This document shows, one piece after another, positions 1 through 9,390 of a stretch of 64,000 bases of DNA. A program made the position numbers and the translations under genes. How positions within the stretch are numbered: position 1 is the first letter of the stretch; every line of letters starts with the position of its first letter. Location: positions 23,694,189 to 23,758,188 of the forward strand of contig OV277869.1 in assembly GCA_922989275.2 (NCBI GenBank), written 5' to 3'. The notes beneath the pieces are model-generated. The model was not told the DNA's origin and did no database searches. It saw only the letters and a program-made list of their open reading frames with translations. This DNA is from Gari tellinella. Lineage: Eukaryota; Mollusca; Bivalvia; Cardiida; Psammobiidae.

Positions 1-60
1 GTTATTTTATATAACAAAAACAAATGAGAACGTTGTAAACATTATTATAAGAATACTGAC

Positions 61-153
61 GTGTTCCGCAATATGGTCCGGTTGTAGTCGTAGGACAGTC
101 ACACTGATTGGGTCTGACACATTGTCCGTTATTACAACCGTTGGCACAGATGG
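61..153 (-). CDS. EGF-module exon, partial gene
   Basis: Read on the minus strand, a pyrimidine-rich acceptor (CACCTTTCTGTTACAG) precedes 30 whole codons with exactly six cysteines spaced C-x3-C-x4-C-x5-C-x1-C-x8-C, including CNNGQCVRPNQCDC. This is the compact EGF fold. The exon is 93 bp and symmetric (phase 1 in, phase 1 out), as is usual for exchangeable EGF modules. The donor GTCAGT is weaker than the gene's other donors. If it is not used, the frame stays open to a stop at positions 2-4, giving an alternative last exon. EGF modules act extracellularly in binding or as spacers. The upstream exon at 1261-1361 joins in frame, giving a C-T-I-A-I-C junction like that between EMI and EGF modules in EGFL7-type proteins. 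More EGF exons probably lie beyond the left edge. Confidence 0.78.
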
Positions 154-591
154 CTGTAACAGAAAGGTGAAGAGAAATCAAAGTACGAGAAGCACTGAAT
201 ACAGGTAGTGCAATGGAGGAGACGTTGATAACACTTGTTAAACCTCTCCCTAGAAAAAAAAAGTTGAAAGCCAAGTTTCGTAATTCTTTCGTTACAATTA
301 ATTATAACGTCCTTTTATTTGCGTTTTACTATTTTGTGCTCCTACCTATTGACTTTTCATGTATTAATTATCAATCTTATGAATATTTATCTCATAAAAT
401 CCTTATCATTATACTTAAAAAATGGGGTTTCTTTGCTGTAGCAAGTAGTGTATAACTTGATCTTTAAAATTATTTAGTAAACAGAGTAGACCCTGTTGAG
501 TGCTCCACTCTTATCCACTCTGTTTTCAAAGGTGTAAAAAATTACTGATTGATTATTCTGTCCCCTTCTAAAGTGATTCATGTTGTATATA

Positions 592-799
592 CAAAAAAAC
601 CTCTCTATTGCCACCACCTAAACGAATGATAATTGACTATACAGTCACAATACAGGTGACATCTTAAATCAAGGTCACAGTAAAACAGAAAGCTCCTAAA
701 GAAGCTTTCTGTTTCACTGTCACTTGATTTAAGCTGTTACCTGTCGTAAACCCCTAATAATTAAAATAATTAAGTGGTCGTAATATAGAGGTTTAACTG
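592..799. mobile_element. TA-B MITE, degraded copy
   Basis: TA dinucleotides flank both ends (590-591, 800-801). The right end GGTTTAACTG mirrors a decayed left end. The central hairpin at about 667-735 has arms containing AAACAGAAAGCTCC and loop TAAA. Family B is defined at 16490-16694. It lies in the intron of the EGF gene. Confidence 0.75.
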
Positions 800-800
800 T

Positions 801-1260
801 ATGTTCATGGTCAATGACCATAAGGAATGTTTCTGTTTATTTGACATATATTATCCCCTCTGCCAAGAACTAAAAGGAAGATAGGTCGGTGGTTTTAACC
901 CTGTGCGATGCACTTCCAAACGAATGAGATTAGCAGAAATCAGCTTCCTGAAATAATCTAATCTCAATATCCCTCATCATTCATCGACGCTATGTTGTAT
1001 CGCGGTGCCGTAAAACCTAACTCATCTATCTATTCAAATATTTAATCCGCATGAAATAAAATCGTTTGCATAATAGAGCCTGGCAGCGAAAGGGTAAAAG
1101 GTACGATTTCTAAAGTCGCGCTTGAAAATTTGGAACTATTAGGATTTTTATGAGCAACTTATGGTAGCCCTGAGACAAATATATAAATTATTCTTTATTC
1201 AGTTACTCACAACCTATATTCAGATTTTCATCGAGACATTTGTCCTTATTTTATACTCAC
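801..1260. other. intronic DNA, no feature seen
   Basis: Between the TA-B MITE and the next exon I see no palindrome, tandem repeat or exon-like frame. On the minus strand it is intron of the EGF gene. Confidence 0.5.
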
Positions 1261-1361
1261 CAATGGTGCATGCTCGATTTCCATTGTGAGTCCAGCCTGG
1301 CTGACACCGATAGTCGGTTACCAAGGTACAACATCTATAACTCCTCCATCGGGAACACCCC
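1261..1361 (-). CDS. EMI-like cysteine-rich exon
   Basis: On the minus strand a strong acceptor (GTTTCCTTTTTTCAG) precedes 33 codons and a perfect donor (G|GTGAGT). Phase is 2 in, 1 out. The peptide contains CSRWRSYRCC, then TDYRCQPGW and NRACTI. The Y-R-C-x-P-G-W pattern followed by a cysteine resembles the end of an EMI domain (a cysteine-rich module of extracellular matrix proteins), and its junction with the EGF exon at 61-153 is in frame. The 37-bp exon at 2521-2557 ends in phase 2, which this exon needs. A TA-D MITE ends only about 15 bp upstream of the acceptor. The EMI assignment rests on pattern only; the exon call is firmer. Confidence 0.75.
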
Positions 1362-1376
1362 CTGAAAAAAGGAAAC

Positions 1377-1761
1377 ATTCCTCCCTCTCTACAATAAAAC
1401 CTAATAGGAGACACAGATTGTGTGTGTTGTTCGGAGGGAGTTATAGGGAGGGAAATTGGTTCACATTTGCAAACAGTTTGAACCAAGATCAGACGCCGCG
1501 TAACGCAGCGTCTGATCTGGGTTAAAACTGTTTGTAACTCGACTTCATGTTTCTTCTGTCAAAATTTCCAATACGTAACTTTGAGAAAAAAACGGCAATT
1601 TAACGTAACTTTGAAAGAAAAAACCGGCAATTTAAAGCAGGCGATATTTAAATGGTTAAAAGAGTAAAACATATTAATTGTTTTGATGGGGGAACCTCTG
1701 CAAACGTCGTTGTAAGGAGGGAATCGTTCTTCGGAGGACTGTTATAGAGAGGATGTCACTG
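1377..1761. mobile_element. TA-D MITE
   Basis: The left end CATTCCTCCCTCTCTACAA is a decayed CAGTGCTCCCTCTCTACAAC. The right end GAGAGGATGTCACTG is followed by TA. The centre carries the shared hairpin (1467-1535, GATCAGACGCCGCG), followed by the D-specific segment ending in GTAAGGAGGGAATCG. The left end abuts the polypyrimidine tract of the exon at 1261-1361. Confidence 0.8.
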
Positions 1762-1766
1762 TAGTA

Positions 1767-2000
1767 CAGTGGAGAACGTTATTCTTTCCCAATAAACGCG
1801 TTTACGCTAAAACTATTATTTCAATTACAAAGAGTTTGGAGCCAGATCAGACGCCGGGTAACCCGGCGTCTGATCAGGCTCCAAACTGTTTGCCACCAAG
1901 ATAAAAATGAATGATAAGAATTGTCCAAAAGTAGTACTTTTCTACGTTTTAGTGCTTTGCGTTTGCGTTTAAACGGGAAAGAATAACAGATTCTCCACTG
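1767..2000. mobile_element. TA-C MITE, intact
   Basis: Type copy of family C. Ends are CAGTGGAGAACGTTATTC and GAATAACAGATTCTCCACTG, with TA on both sides (1765-1766, 2001-2002). Subterminal AAACGCG and CGTTTGCGTTTAAACG blocks lie inside the ends. The central palindrome at 1829-1893 (GTTTGGAGCCAGATCAGACG, inner CCGGGTAACCCGG) has arms of about 30 nt. No coding potential. CAGT ends with TA duplication fit a pogo/Tc1-mariner-type MITE; that class is inferred. Confidence 0.88.
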
Positions 2001-2026
2001 TACATGTATTTCTTACAGATCTTGTA

Positions 2027-2246
2027 CAGTGCAAAAAGCGTTATTCTTTTCCGTAAGGATGAAAAAACAAAAAAACAAGTAATTCAACAAAATCTCGAAA
2101 ATTTGAAATCGCTAAACATATATTTTGGTCTGATTGGCAGAGAGAATATGACCGAATAACCCTACGTCTGATCTGGCTCTTAACTGTCTGCAATGGAAAC
2201 GATCGAATTGTTAAAGCATAAACACGCTTATTGGAAAAGAATATAT
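2027..2246. mobile_element. TA-C MITE, truncated
   Basis: TA plus CAGTGCAAAAAGCGTTATTC starts it. The right hairpin arm ACGTCTGATCTGGCTC and subterminal ACACGCTTATTGGAAAAG are present. The right end is lost where the foldback at 2249 begins. Confidence 0.6.
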
Positions 2247-2248
2247 AG

Positions 2249-2394
2249 GATCTGTTATGAGTCGATGTTTAAGACAAGCTGATCTCAAACGAGTCTAGAA
2301 TTGAATGTTATTAAGCGAGCATTGGCGAGCTTAATAACTTTTCTATTCTAGACGAGTTTGAGATAAACTTGTCTTAAACGACGAGTGACAGATA
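2249..2394. repeat. nested foldback, three shells separated by CGAG
   Basis: A palindrome of about 146 bp. Going inward, the arms are TCTGTTA/TGACAGA, TGTTTAAG/CTTAAACGA, ATCTCAAA/TTTGAGAT, TCTAGAAT/ATTCTAGA and TTATTAAG/CTTAATAA. Between successive arm segments both sides carry the same 4-nt word in direct orientation (TGAG/CGAG, CGAG/CGAG, CGAG/CGAG), so these positions do not pair. The centre is CATTGG. Confidence 0.85.
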
Positions 2395-2520
2395 CTTTTT
2401 CTCACGTTACCAACGACTTAAGCTATTTTTTAAGCAATTTGCATTTTTTTGGAACCCCGGTGACGTCAAAACGCCGTTATAAATAGTGACGTTATAGTGA
2501 CGCCATCAAGGTGATCTTAC

Positions 2521-2557
2521 ACATGTTGGAGATAAGAATATTCGTCATCGCTGTTCG
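2521..2557 (-). CDS. 37-bp microexon of the EGF gene
   Basis: On the minus strand the acceptor CCCTGTTTTCTATAG and donor T|GTAAGATC bound 37 bp. Only the frame with phase 1 in and phase 2 out connects both neighbours. It reads N-S-D-D-E-Y-S-Y-L-Q-H, preceded by Ala at the junction with 3576-3641 and followed by Val-Gly-Cys at the junction with 1261-1361. The Y-x-x-L-Q-x-V pattern could be the middle of an EMI-like domain. Its small size makes it the least certain exon on its own; the matching phases on both sides are the support. Confidence 0.6.
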
Positions 2558-3167
2558 CTATAGAAAACAGGGGTAGTTATGTGAGAAAATGTCTTCTCCA
2601 ATATTGAGAATCCTTTTTCCGTTTTAATGAAATTTAACGCAAATGCAATGCAGTACACGGTAGGTTATCGCAGTTTCTTTCAGAGACTTTCGGTTGTAGG
2701 GCTGTTTTATCTGTGTCCATTCTGTTTGAAAAGATGTGGAAAATGACTAATTGAAGATTCTGTCCCTTTCTCACATAATCCATGCTGTATGTTAACGTTG
2801 TTTGTGGGGTATTTTGAAAATGTGCTGCTTTCAAATATGTTTTCAACATAAGATAAAAGTCGTTATTATTATTATCATCAATATTATTGATGAAAAGAAA
2901 AAAAACAGATATAGATTAAGTTCAAATAATAAAACTTTAAACAAAAATAAACTAGAAGAATCTAAAGCAGCAGCAAAAAGACAAAAATCTTTCTCACTGA
3001 AGATCTTACAGCACAGAATCTCTCTGTGAGCAAATGACTGCAAAATAACCTTTGGGAAAGTTAACGGAACAGACCCTCTTTCTCGCTCCACTAAATTTCA
3101 GAGAGGCGGAAGACTGTTGATCACCGAACTGGGCTTCAATGTACGTAATCAATAGGGTTAAAAAGGT

Positions 3168-3363
3168 TTAACACGTTTACGTTTACTTTCAATGATGCCA
3201 CAAAGCCTGTTTGCAAACAGTTTGGCTCCTGATCAGACGCCGCGTTTCGCGGCGTCTGATTAGGACCAAAACTGTTTGACACTCTTATTAGTACTGAAGC
3301 AGACGGCAATAAAGGGGTGAAGCGGTAAAAACCTCCCGAATAATTTGATCATGAAAAGGTTAA
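3168..3363. mobile_element. TTAA-E MITE
   Basis: TTAA at both ends (3168-3171, 3360-3363). The right end is GATCATGAAAAGGTTAA. The shared hairpin at 3214-3280 has inner CGCGTTTCGCG and arms GCTCCTGATCAGACG. Confidence 0.75.
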
Positions 3364-3575
3364 GAAGGCTCGTGTATTTGACTTAAACTGTCGAAATACT
3401 CTTCAATTTTTAATGAACTTGATTTCACAGATTGCCACCTGTCTTTAATGCAACCATTTCATCTTATTTTGTGGAAATTAAGACACATTGAGTTAATAGC
3501 CATGATTGTCCCAGCTGAAAAGCAGAAGACGGAACGGGGAAGAGGGAGGCACATGTGCAAAAATAAAATACTCAC

Positions 3576-3641
3576 CACCAATACCGGCAAATACAATAAC
3601 GACACGTTCGGTACTGCCATCTGCTGTACGACTGAATGTTC
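3576..3641 (-). CDS. 66-bp exon of the EGF gene
   Basis: On the minus strand the acceptor TTTATTTTCATCTAG and donor GGTG|GTGAGT bound 22 codons' worth of sequence, phase 1 in and 1 out. The peptide includes T-F-S-R-T-A-D-G-S-T-E-R followed by VVIVFAGIG, an alternating hydrophobic beta-strand-like segment. It joins in frame to the microexon at 2521-2557. The upstream partner is not identified: the signal-peptide exon at 20619-20692 ends in phase 2, so at least one exon of phase 2 in, 1 out is missing, or that exon belongs to another gene. No family recognised for this segment alone. Confidence 0.65.
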
Positions 3642-3685
3642 CTAGATGAAAATAAATACAGTAAAAAAGACGTTAGTTTCCTCAT

Positions 3686-3938
3686 TTAACTCATTTACCC
3701 CATACATACGCCTTTTTACGACTTTGATTAATTCATCCATTGAACAAATTAGTTTCAAACTATACAGTCACAAATAAAAATCATAGGAACAACTTTCCAT
3801 ATTTTAGCAGATAATAGCTTAAAGCAGGCTGAAAACAAAGCAGAATGCGGTTTAAGGCGCATTCTGCTTTACTTTCAACCTGCTTTAAGTGGTCACACAT
3901 CGTCGAAACTAGAAACGGGCTACGGGGTAATGGGTTAA
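3686..3938. mobile_element. TTAA-A MITE, intact
   Basis: Type copy of family A. TTAA flanks and ends CTCATTTACCCCATAC and CTACGGGGTAATGGG. The central hairpin at 3811-3892 has a core of AAAGCAGAATGCG arms around GCGCATTCTGC. In the best copies this core is bounded on both sides by TTAA (CTTAAAGCAGG / CCTGCTTTAAG) and has TTAA at its centre. TTAA duplication with CCC-starting ends fits a piggyBac-like MITE; that class is inferred. Confidence 0.88.
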
Positions 3939-4069
3939 CCCTTTCTTGTAAAGTCCATTTAAGCATATTTATTATGCTTTTTTATTGATAATTTTTTATG
4001 TTTTCATCATGCCCTGTTAAAGAGACACATATAACTGTTTCTGCACACTGACAGACGGATGCTCCTCAT

Positions 4070-4120
4070 AGCAGGCTGATAGTAAAGCAGAACTGTCTTT
4101 CAGCCTGGTTTAAGCAACCA
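4070..4120. repeat. decayed A/B-type hairpin core
   Basis: AGCAGGCTGATAGTAAAGCAG and its partner TTTCAGCCTGGTTTAAG remain; the ends of the parent element are not recognisable. Confidence 0.5.
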
Positions 4121-4125
4121 TCTGT

Positions 4126-4480
4126 ATAGTAGTAGTAGTTTATTCATTCCTCCATACATGGAGATCTTTAACATTTATACATATAACAATGTAAACGGGT
4201 TAAACATACATGTAACATAAACCATGCTATTCCACAGTATAAATGTTTGCATATCACGATTGGATACAATTATCTATACAAGTAATGCACATACATGTTA
4301 GCCTGATCACACAGTAGCATGTACAAAATATTTACATGTATATCAGTTAGGATATACAATTACGATTATAAGCACCTATAATACATGCCTATATTATTTA
4401 CATTTGAAATGTGTGCCTCAGCAGATACCAATAACAGAGATCCAGAAAAGGGAGAGTTAATCAAAATTTCCATCATTTCT
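4126..4480 (-). mobile_element. LINE 3'-end fragment (UTR only)
   Basis: A (TAG)n run followed by TTTATTCATTCC resembles, on the minus strand, a 3' UTR ending in a short microsatellite tail, as at 27751 and 61347. No coding sequence is recognisable, so the orientation and class are inferred from the tail alone. Confidence 0.4.
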
Positions 4481-4689
4481 TGATGTAACTTCAGAATCTT
4501 CTTCACGAGAAAATGTTAAAGAATAGTCACGACATAAAGTATATAGTATTATATGTATTCACCTTCACTGGAGCTCTATTATGAGGACCGAAACAACACG
4601 CACCCGTGTTTACACTCCGCCGAAACGAAAATGGATGAGTAATACAGGTCCGGTGATAGATGAGTTGAAATGAGGTTATAATAAAAGCT

Positions 4690-4765
4690 ATGGCAGCAAT
4701 TTTCGATCCCGATCAGACGTCACTTAATGTTGCGTCTGGACAGAGTCGAAACAGCCTGACACTCT
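4690..4765. repeat. decayed shared hairpin core
   Basis: GATCCCGATCAGACGTCAC and GTTGCGTCTGGACAGAGTCG still face each other; this is a remnant of a TTAA-E-type element. Confidence 0.5.
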
Positions 4766-4914
4766 TCGGTCAACTTCTACATTCATAATAACAATGTCGC
4801 CAAATGAAGGCGTCACTGTTAATTACCCATTTGCTTTTCAAACGAAAATTTACGAAACTATGAAAATAACGGGTAATATTTCTACGCACCTGCATGTCGC
4901 AATATAAATAGCCA

Positions 4915-5089
4915 CAGTCAAACCTGCATCAGGCAGACGGTCTTCTATAAAAACCGTCCAGTGTCGGACAAAGGCAAGACAAAATGCCCCCGAGGGTGCA
5001 ATATGTCCCCCACCGTCCCGCACTAAGCTGTCCCGAGTGAAGACTTTTAAGCATTGTCATTGAAAGATTGCTCAACCCAGGTTCGACTG
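4915..5089. mobile_element. CAGT-ended MITE, GC-rich
   Basis: The left end CAGTCAAACCTGCAT and the right end, read inverted, CAGTCGAACCTGGGTT share about 12 nt. TA follows the right end only. The interior has a higher GC content than its surroundings and is open in several frames, so I first took it for an exon. The matching ends make a MITE more likely. Confidence 0.45.
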
Positions 5090-5324
5090 TAGAATAACTG
5101 TCCATACTACAACATACATTCGTAAAAGTGAATAGCAACACAATACAATAATTACAGTAGAATCTCTTTAACTCGAGTGCAATAAGAAGGAAATTACATG
5201 ACATCAACTACAGTCAATGGCATGAAACAGAAAGAGAAAAAAGCAAAATGTTCGCTACGGAAATTCTGCCCTTCTTCCCCACAGCTCCAAACCACAACCT
5301 GCCTATGTCATTAACAGCAAAAAT

Positions 5325-5569
5325 GTCAAGCGTCCTGTTATTATTTCCCGTTTAAACGCAAACGTACGCAAACGCAAAGCGCTAAAACGTAGAAAAGTAC
5401 AACTTTTTGACAATTCTGATATTTCATTTTTATCTTGGTGGCAAACAGTTTGGAGCCTGATCAGACGCCGGGTGACCCGGCGTCTGATATGGCTCCAAAC
5501 TGTTTGCACTGCAAATTATAGTTTTAGCGTAAACGCGTTTATTGGGAAAGAATAATAGATTCTCCACTG
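5325..5569. mobile_element. TA-C MITE, inverted orientation
   Basis: Starts in TTATTATTTCCCGTTTAAACG, carries the hairpin at 5443-5506 (GGAGCCTGATCAGACGCC, inner CCGGGTGACCCGG), and ends GATTCTCCACTG followed by TA. The left terminal 10 nt are decayed. Confidence 0.82.
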
Positions 5570-5574
5570 TACAA

Positions 5575-5765
5575 AAGCAAATGCAATGCACTAAAATGTA
5601 GAACATGTTAGTATCAATCTACTAGTATGAGAGATAAAAAGAAAATTGTTTTGAGCCTGATAAGACTCCATGTTACCAGACGTCTGATCTGGCTCCAATC
5701 TGTTTGCAACGAACATACCCTTCATCTCAACGTGTATATTGGGAAATTGCTAATTCTTTACAGTA
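5575..5765. mobile_element. TA-C MITE, degraded
   Basis: Hairpin remnant TTGAGCCTGATAAGACTCC paired with GACGTCTGATCTGGCTCC, then ATATTGGGAAATTGC. It directly follows the previous copy. Confidence 0.6.
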
Positions 5766-5961
5766 AAAACAATGCATAAAGGTATAAAATGATTAATTTA
5801 TATACGTTTTACTTTTTACAATACGTGCATTTTGAATCAATATTGACCCAGATTAGGCACCGAAATATTCTAGATTGGTGATTGTTTGACACAACAAAAA
5901 TTGTATTCATATGAAATGCCAAAATCTCAGCTCTCATCTGGTTCCAAACTATTGGGCTCTG

Positions 5962-6203
5962 GGGCCCTTTTTACTAAACTACTTACGCAAAAAAATTTGA
6001 GTAAGTCAAAATCGTTTAACTCTTATTTTTCGATCATAAACGTTTGCAAACAGCAAATAGCCAGATCAGAGGACGCGCTATTAGCGCGTCCTCTGATCTG
6101 GCTATTTGCTGTTTGTAGTAAGTGATAATAAAAAATATATATTAAAATTTAAAATTTTGACTTACGCAAATAATTTGCGTAAGTTGTTTAGTAAAACGGG
6201 CCC
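5962..6203. mobile_element. family H MITE (GGGCCC ends)
   Basis: Ends GGGCCCTTTTTACTAAAC and GTTTAGTAAAACGGGCCC. Inner subterminal repeats are ACTTACGC / GCGTAAGT. The central hairpin at about 6044-6116 begins TTGCAAACAGCAAATAGCC with AGATCAGAGGACGCGC in the arm, a variant of the core used by families C, D and E. End sequence suggests Harbinger-like; see the copy at 51259. Confidence 0.8.
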
Positions 6204-6309
6204 AGGTACGCCTAACGTCGCGGGTCCTTACATGACATCGTTGTTGAGACAACAGGCAAGAGCTAGCGCGATTCATAGTATTTGCCGATAATTTTCTGTC
6301 GTTCATTTC

Positions 6310-6503
6310 GCTTGAACGCCGAAAAAAATCAATTCATTTCTTAAGTAAAATCAAAATATAATTAAAGATAAGATTTAAAACCTTTTAATACGAGTGCAAA
6401 ACGGCTTTAGATCTTGATCTGACACTGCGTTACGCGACGTCTGATTAGTATCTTAACCGAGGGAAAAGTAGATTTTTGTCGCCTTAGACGGTGAAAGGGT
6501 TAA
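6310..6503. mobile_element. TTAA-E MITE, degraded
   Basis: Right end GACGGTGAAAGGGTTAA. The hairpin GATCTTGATCTGACACTGCG / TACGCGACGTCTGATTAG is mutated. The left end is uncertain. Another half hairpin follows at 6535-6580. Confidence 0.55.
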
Positions 6504-6603
6504 CTAATTCACCCTCGAAGTACATGTAGCAAAAAGCCGCGGCGTCTGATCAAGATTCAAAGTATTAACACTCGTATCGATACTTCTTAAAGACTTTTCC
6601 TCA

Positions 6604-7070
6604 GTCCATTGAGGGACCACCACCCCATTGTTCTGGAGGTGTCAATGTAACTACCAAATCATGTGCAGCACAATCTCAGTTTACCTGGTGTGGTCCAGAT
6701 TATACTCATGCTCTAGTGATGTTCAATGGTTATTTCTAACCAAACTATCAAATATAAAGAAAGAGTCTCACACTAGAAGCTTCAATGGTTATTTGCTAGC
6801 GACATGTCCATAAGATCCATGATTATTGCAAGGAAATTGTCTGGCAAGGCGTTATGATCGAAAGGTCATCTAGGGATATCTTTAAGTCATACGTCTCTTA
6901 AATCTAACTTTGAAACGTTCCTGCAGACAATACTATTGTAACAGACGACAATATAGCGGTGAAGGATTAGTTTTGCGCCGAAAGGGTTGAACCGTTTTAG
7001 AACATTTTAATCGGGGGAATTCCCTTTTCAGTAGTATTTCACAATCAATATGTTTCCCATCGAAGCAAAC
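6604..7070. other. no recognised feature
   Basis: The only structure is a short repeated phrase, CAATGGTTATTT, at about 6724 and 6782. Open frames here have no recognisable product. Confidence 0.4.
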
Positions 7071-7074
7071 TTTA

Positions 7075-7307
7075 ATTTTGTTCTATATGTAGAAGTAAAC
7101 TGTTTCACTATATTACAGTAACACTTCCGTCAACATATGCGACTATAAAGGCTTAATCAGGGTCCAAGCTGTTTGATACTCGTTTCAATATATCTTTGAT
7201 CAAACTGCTTTAAATGTTACTTCTTAATTATCGTTTAGGCAATAAACGAAATAATGCGAAAGGGGTTTAAGCAGGTGACTAAATTGACAGTGAAAGGGTT
7301 ACCCCTT
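7075..7307. mobile_element. TTAA-E MITE, right part
   Basis: AATCAGGGTCCAAGCTGTTTG followed by the E right half, ending GACAGTGAAAGGGTTA. The left end is lost. Confidence 0.5.
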
Positions 7308-7548
7308 TACTCCGTAGATATGCATTCATACGCCTGTAATTTATTCCTCCAAGGAAGAAAACAATTCTATTTTATAATACAGTAATAAATAAGAATTATA
7401 AGAAATATTTCCTATATTCTAGAAGATGAAGCTTAAAGTAGGCTGAATAGCAGTATGTGACTTAGTGCGCATTTTGCTTTTACTGTTTACCTGCTTTAAA
7501 TGTAACCTGTCTTCAATATTTCAAACAGGCTATGGATGAATGGGTAAG
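7299..7548. mobile_element. TTAA-A MITE, degraded
   Basis: Begins TTACCCCTTTACTCCGTA and ends GGATGAATGGGTAA. The core hairpin (about 7431-7500) is mutated. It overlaps the end of the preceding E element by the shared GGGTTA. Confidence 0.6.
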
Positions 7549-7576
7549 ATCAGACGATAAGAGTTTACGTAGAATG

Positions 7577-7786
7577 TGTTACCACGTTCAACACTAGCGA
7601 TGATTATACTCGTCATGTACAAATAGTGTACCTGTGAAAAGTATAATTGTCCTATGCAAACAGTATAGACCCTGATCTGAGGGCTACTGAAGGATCCCTA
7701 CTATCTGAATACTCACTGTTTATCAATTTCAAACATATTTTTGAAATGAACCCTAAATAATAAAAAGGACTTCACTTAATCGTCCA
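7577..7786. mobile_element. TTAA-F MITE, inverted, degraded
   Basis: Reversed F order: TATACTCGTC, then CAAACAGTATAGACCCTGATC, then TGAACCCTAAATAAT. The right hairpin arm is eroded. Confidence 0.6.
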
Positions 7787-8028
7787 TTAACCCATTACCC
7801 CATAAATACATCCTTTTACGCCTTTAACTCATTCCTCCTCTGAAGAAAATAGTTTTAATTTGTACAGTCATAAATATGTGTAATAAGAAATATTCTAGAA
7901 GATCATAGCTTAAAGCAGGCAGAAAGAAAAGCAGAATGCGCCTTAAGGCGCATTCTGGTTTACTTTCAACCTGCTTTAAGTGGTCACCTATTTTTAAAAC
8001 TAGAAATAGGCCATGGGTTATGGGTTAA
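7787..8028. mobile_element. TTAA-A MITE, intact
   Basis: TTAA flanks (7787-7790, 8025-8028), ends CCCATTACCCCATAAATAC and CCATGGGTTATGGG. Near-perfect core hairpin at 7910-7983 with GCGCCTTAAGGCGC at its centre. Confidence 0.88.
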
Positions 8029-8173
8029 ACATGTTAGGGGTTAATACGTTAATTCGGTATTTCAAACAATAACATTTTGTGGTGTAAGGATTAGGTAGAA
8101 GATGCAAACGTATTTTATGTGTAATAAAAAAACAAACTCAGTTTTATTACAAAGCGCCATGAAATAAACCATT

Positions 8174-8402
8174 CTAACCGCTTCGCTGCCATGCCTCGGT
8201 AACTTTGGGTATAATTTGCAAATAGTCTGGATCCTTGTCAGATACCGCGTAACGCGGCGTCTGATCAGGATCTATAACTATGCGACATTTATTTCAATAC
8301 ATCTTGCAATATTTATTTGTAATACTTAAATATTCCATCTAAATATGAATCAGACGACATCTGTTTAAAACAGATGACGAAAATGGCTGTGAATGGGTTT
8401 AA
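8174..8402. mobile_element. TTAA-E MITE
   Basis: Left CGCTTCGCTGCCATG, hairpin TACCGCGTAACGCGGCG with arms GGATCCTTGTC / CTGATCAGGATC, right GGCTGTGAATGGGTTTAA. Ends are decayed. Confidence 0.65.
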
Positions 8403-8451
8403 AATTTCATCTGCGTTTTATTGCATAAATGCATTTTAAGAATAAACCACA

Positions 8452-8696
8452 TTATCCCTTTCACTCTTAATGACACCAAAATACGCCTTTCCAAACAGTT
8501 TGGATCCTGATCAGACGCCGCGTAACGCGGCGTCCGATCAGGAACCAAACTGGTTGGTACTCGTGTCAAATTGTGTCTGTCATGCTGCCTTCCGTTTAAC
8601 TTTGAAACGATATGACAGACAACAAACTTAAAGCAGACGACAATGAAACGGTAAAGGGGTAAAATCTCACGAACAATTTGGCAGTGAAAGGGTTAT
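8452..8696. mobile_element. TTAA-E MITE flanked by TTAT
   Basis: Left TTAT|CCCTTTCACTCTTAATGAC and right GGCAGTGAAAGGG|TTAT. Hairpin at 8495-8561 with GATCAGACGCCGCG arms. Otherwise a complete E element; the 4-nt flanks agree with each other but are TTAT rather than TTAA. Confidence 0.85.
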
Positions 8697-8820
8697 ACGA
8701 TATCATTTGACACCACTATAGTGATGGCTAGGATGATCTCGGTTGTTAATTTTGTCTACCTTTTCCAGTCATACCTTATCGTTAGTTTTTATCAACTGTT
8801 CAAAAACGTTTAAAATATGA

Positions 8821-8868
8821 GTGTCAAACAGTTTGGATCCAGTGTCTGATCTGGATCCAAACCGTTTG
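8821..8868. repeat. shortened shared hairpin
   Basis: GTGTCAAACAGTTTGGATCC, a 10-nt centre, then GGATCCAAACCGTTTGC. The inner GACGCCG arms are deleted. Confidence 0.6.
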
Positions 8869-9161
8869 CATTAAAATCCATGTTGCGTACGGTTGAGAGA
8901 TTGGATTAGGGAACTATAGAGAGATCGGATTAGGGAACTTCCTGGTGGAAAGTACATTTGCATCTAATCTACAAAACTTCCTTTCACAGAAAAACTTTCT
9001 GTTCCAAGTTTAGAAATATCGGCACGCTCTGTTCTCGCAAGAAATCCGTTTATTGCGAATCTTTATATTTTACCTCATTATGTTCGCGGTCTTAAAATAT
9101 GCGACATTTAAAGTAGAAACGAGAATATCAAACACAATAATAACAAGACTCGTTGCTGGTA

Positions 9162-9390
9162 TAGTGTTTCCTCCCTACAACGGCCCTCCCAACAACGACT
9201 CCCTCCTTACAACGACGTTTGCCGCTGTTCCCCAAACAAGACAATTATGTATAATGCTTTTACTGCTGCAATATCGTCTGTTTAAAATTTTCGTCTGCTG
9301 TTTTTTTTCTCAAAGTTACATATTGGACATTTTGAATGAAGAAACATGATGAAGAGTGGCATTCAGCTTGAATCCAGATCAGACGCCGCG
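9162..9390. mobile_element. TA-D MITE, left half
   Basis: Left end AGTGTTTCCTCCCTACAACG, then D body to AGCTTGAATCCAGATCAGACG in the left arm of the hairpin. The right arm and right half are absent, replaced by the hairpin at 9391. Confidence 0.75.

Noticed and set aside
2715..2800. Similarity between 501-590 and 2716-2796 (ATTCTGTCCCCTTCTAAAG against ATTCTGTCCCTTTCTCACA).
   Set aside because: Probably an old dispersed repeat, but too short and diverged to define ends.
4563..4614. Minus-strand exon candidate between CGGCGGAG and AAG|GTGAATAC, reading VNTGACCFGPHNR.
   Set aside because: Weak acceptor, phase 2 in and 0 out, so it does not connect to the exon at 3576-3641. No recognisable domain.
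4915..5089. GC-rich stretch with long open frames on both strands, first read as an exon.
   Set aside because: The matching CAGTC(A/G)AACCTG ends indicate a MITE; the openness follows from composition.
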